From: Leuconostoc pseudomesenteroides KCTC 3652
GTDB lineage: Bacteria; Bacillota; Bacilli; Lactobacillales; Lactobacillaceae
NCBI RefSeq assembly: GCF_014634745.1
Contig: NZ_BMBP01000001.1
Location: 62,001 to 126,000 of the forward strand
Direction: 5' to 3'
Length of the DNA: 64,000 bases
A program made the translations under genes and the position numbers. Shown here one piece after another: positions 63,115-64,000 of this stretch (positions are counted from its first letter, which is position 1; each line of letters starts with the position of its first letter). The notes under the pieces were generated by a model that did not search any database, was not told the origin of the DNA, and worked only from the letters and a program-made list of their open reading frames with translations.

Positions 63115-64000
63115 TTAATGTTTGAAATGTCGTGTTCCACTAAAGACTAAGGCAATGCCTAACTCATTGGCTTTGTCGATTGAATCTTGATCTTTGATCG
63201 ATCCCCCTGGTTCAACAATTGCTTTAATCCCATGTTCAGCAGCATATTGCACCGAATCATTCATCGGGAAAAAGGCATCGGATGCTAATACGGCATCGCT
63301 AAGATCTGACTTGTTAGCAGCCTTTTGAATTGAATAAACGACAGAATCAATACGATTTGGCTGTCCTGCGCCAACACCCAAAGTTTGACCATCTCTGGCA
63401 ACAACTATTGCGTTAGACTTGACATGCTTAACAACTTTTTGCGCAAAAATCATTGCCTTTAACTGCTCCTCTGTCGGTACAACTTGTGATACTACCTTGA
63501 ACGAATCCGCTGACTCTTCCACCAAATCGCGTTCTTGAACGACTGCACCACCAAGTACAGAGGTAACTTCAAGCGCTTGCGGAATTGCAGTAGTAAATGG
63601 CAACGTCAGCAAACGTAAGTTTTTCTTAGCAGACAAAATTTCAAAAGCCTCTGGTGTAAAGCTTGGCGCAATGATAATTTCCAAAAATATCTTGTGCATT
63701 TTTTCAGCAGTTGCGGCATTAACTTCTCGATTTAATGCAACGATTCCACCAAAAATTGAAATATCGTCGGCAGCAAAAGCCTTATCCCATGCTACTTCAA
63801 CTGTTTCACCCTGACCAATGCCTGCTGGATTCATATGTTTAACTGTCACCACAGTTGTTTCATCAAACTCTGCAATAATGCGCAATGCAGCGTCCGCATC
63901 ACGAATGTTGTTATATGACAATTGCTTCCCATGCAATATTTCCGCATTGAGCACTGAATATGCCTCAGGCAAGGCAGTCCGATAGGCTGCGGCAGATTGA
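63115..64000 (-). CDS. purH: Bifunctional IMP cyclohydrolase/AICAR transformylase, 5' end beyond the window
   Basis: The final two steps to IMP. The visible 294 codons cover the AICAR transformylase domain: [21 protein letters not shown] at the left end of the protein part, [27 protein letters not shown], and the C-terminal [31 protein letters not shown] and RHFKH end. The frame stays open to position 64000, so the cyclohydrolase domain lies outside. Full length would be about 510 residues. Terminator follows directly. Confidence 0.96.
   Translation of the reverse strand, partial: QSAAAYRTALPEAYSVLNAEILHGKQLSYNNIRDADAALRIIAEFDETTVVTVKHMNPAGIGQGETVEVAWDKAFAADDISIFGGIVALNREVNAATAEKMHKIFLEIIIAPSFTPEAFEILSAKKNLRLLTLPFTTAIPQALEVTSVLGGAVVQERDLVEESADSFKVVSQVVPTEEQLKAMIFAQKVVKHVKSNAIVVARDGQTLGVGAGQPNRIDSVVYSIQKAANKSDLSDAVLASDAFFPMNDSVQYAAEHGIKAIVEPGGSIKDQDSIDKANELGIALVFSGTRHFKH

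Overview
The window looks like chromosomal DNA of a heterofermentative lactic acid bacterium, most likely Leuconostoc or a close relative in the Leuconostocaceae. The grounds are AT-rich coding DNA, Gram-positive signals (strong GGAG ribosome sites, sigma-A promoters, intrinsic terminators, a T-box, a PyrR attenuator, a CGAAC-type SOS box) and protein families typical of Lactobacillales (LacX-type epimerase, nucleoside deoxyribosyltransferase, mevalonate-pathway MvaS, YhaM/YhaN/YhaO). I see no prophage, IS element, CRISPR array or rRNA. Almost all genes lie on the minus strand. The exceptions are a membrane protein (9.2 kb), plsC, lexA and hit-(coiled coil)-prsA.

Layout in plus coordinates. 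1-7145: an aromatic amino acid operon transcribed leftwards as tkt-aroE-aroF-aroB-aroC-aroA (aroA cut by the window edge). It is preceded by a promoter, a 17-codon leader peptide containing Y-F-Y-F-W-F, and a cascade of alternative hairpins ending in a terminator, which has the anatomy of a ribosome-dependent attenuator. 7.2-15.9 kb: epimerase, XerC, a four-gene operon (ntd-ASCH-ACT-UPF0210), mvaS, an ABC-F ATPase and small membrane proteins. 15.9-22.9 kb: rsmE, a CAU tRNA, a possible sRNA, prmA, an MDR reductase, lepA and a Gfo/Idh oxidoreductase. 22.9-26.3 kb: glyQ-glyS behind an unusually compact T-box. 26.3-30.9 kb: DUF805 protein and rpsB-tsf-pyrH-frr with a structured rpsB leader. 30.9-33.7 kb: GIY-YIG protein, TrmN6-like methylase, plsC, yneF and lexA. 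33.8-42.7 kb: pyrB-pyrC-carA-carB-pyrD-pyrF-pyrE behind a PyrR attenuator. 42.7-48.6 kb: argS-argR-pbp-yheA-lepB. 48.6-53.1 kb: coaBC, sdpR/sdpI, an SPFH/LURP-one pair, an orphan RHH protein and CsbD. 53.1-53.95 kb: a stretch without large genes that holds a likely structured sRNA and a 52-residue membrane protein. 54-63 kb: the conserved trmB, ecsAB, hit, prsA and yhaMNO neighbourhood. 63.1-64 kb: the 3' part of purH.

The genes are mostly housekeeping, so the most interesting content is regulatory RNA. Three biosynthetic or aminoacylation operons carry three different attenuation strategies: a leader peptide for aro, PyrR for pyr and a T-box for glyQS. Placing transketolase first in the aro operon ties erythrose-4-phosphate supply to aromatic synthesis. 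Three enzymes carry unexpected residues at known functional positions: AroF (metal Cys to Asp), CoaBC (Cys158 to Glu) and the second P-loop of the ABC-F protein. PrsA has no lipobox cysteine.
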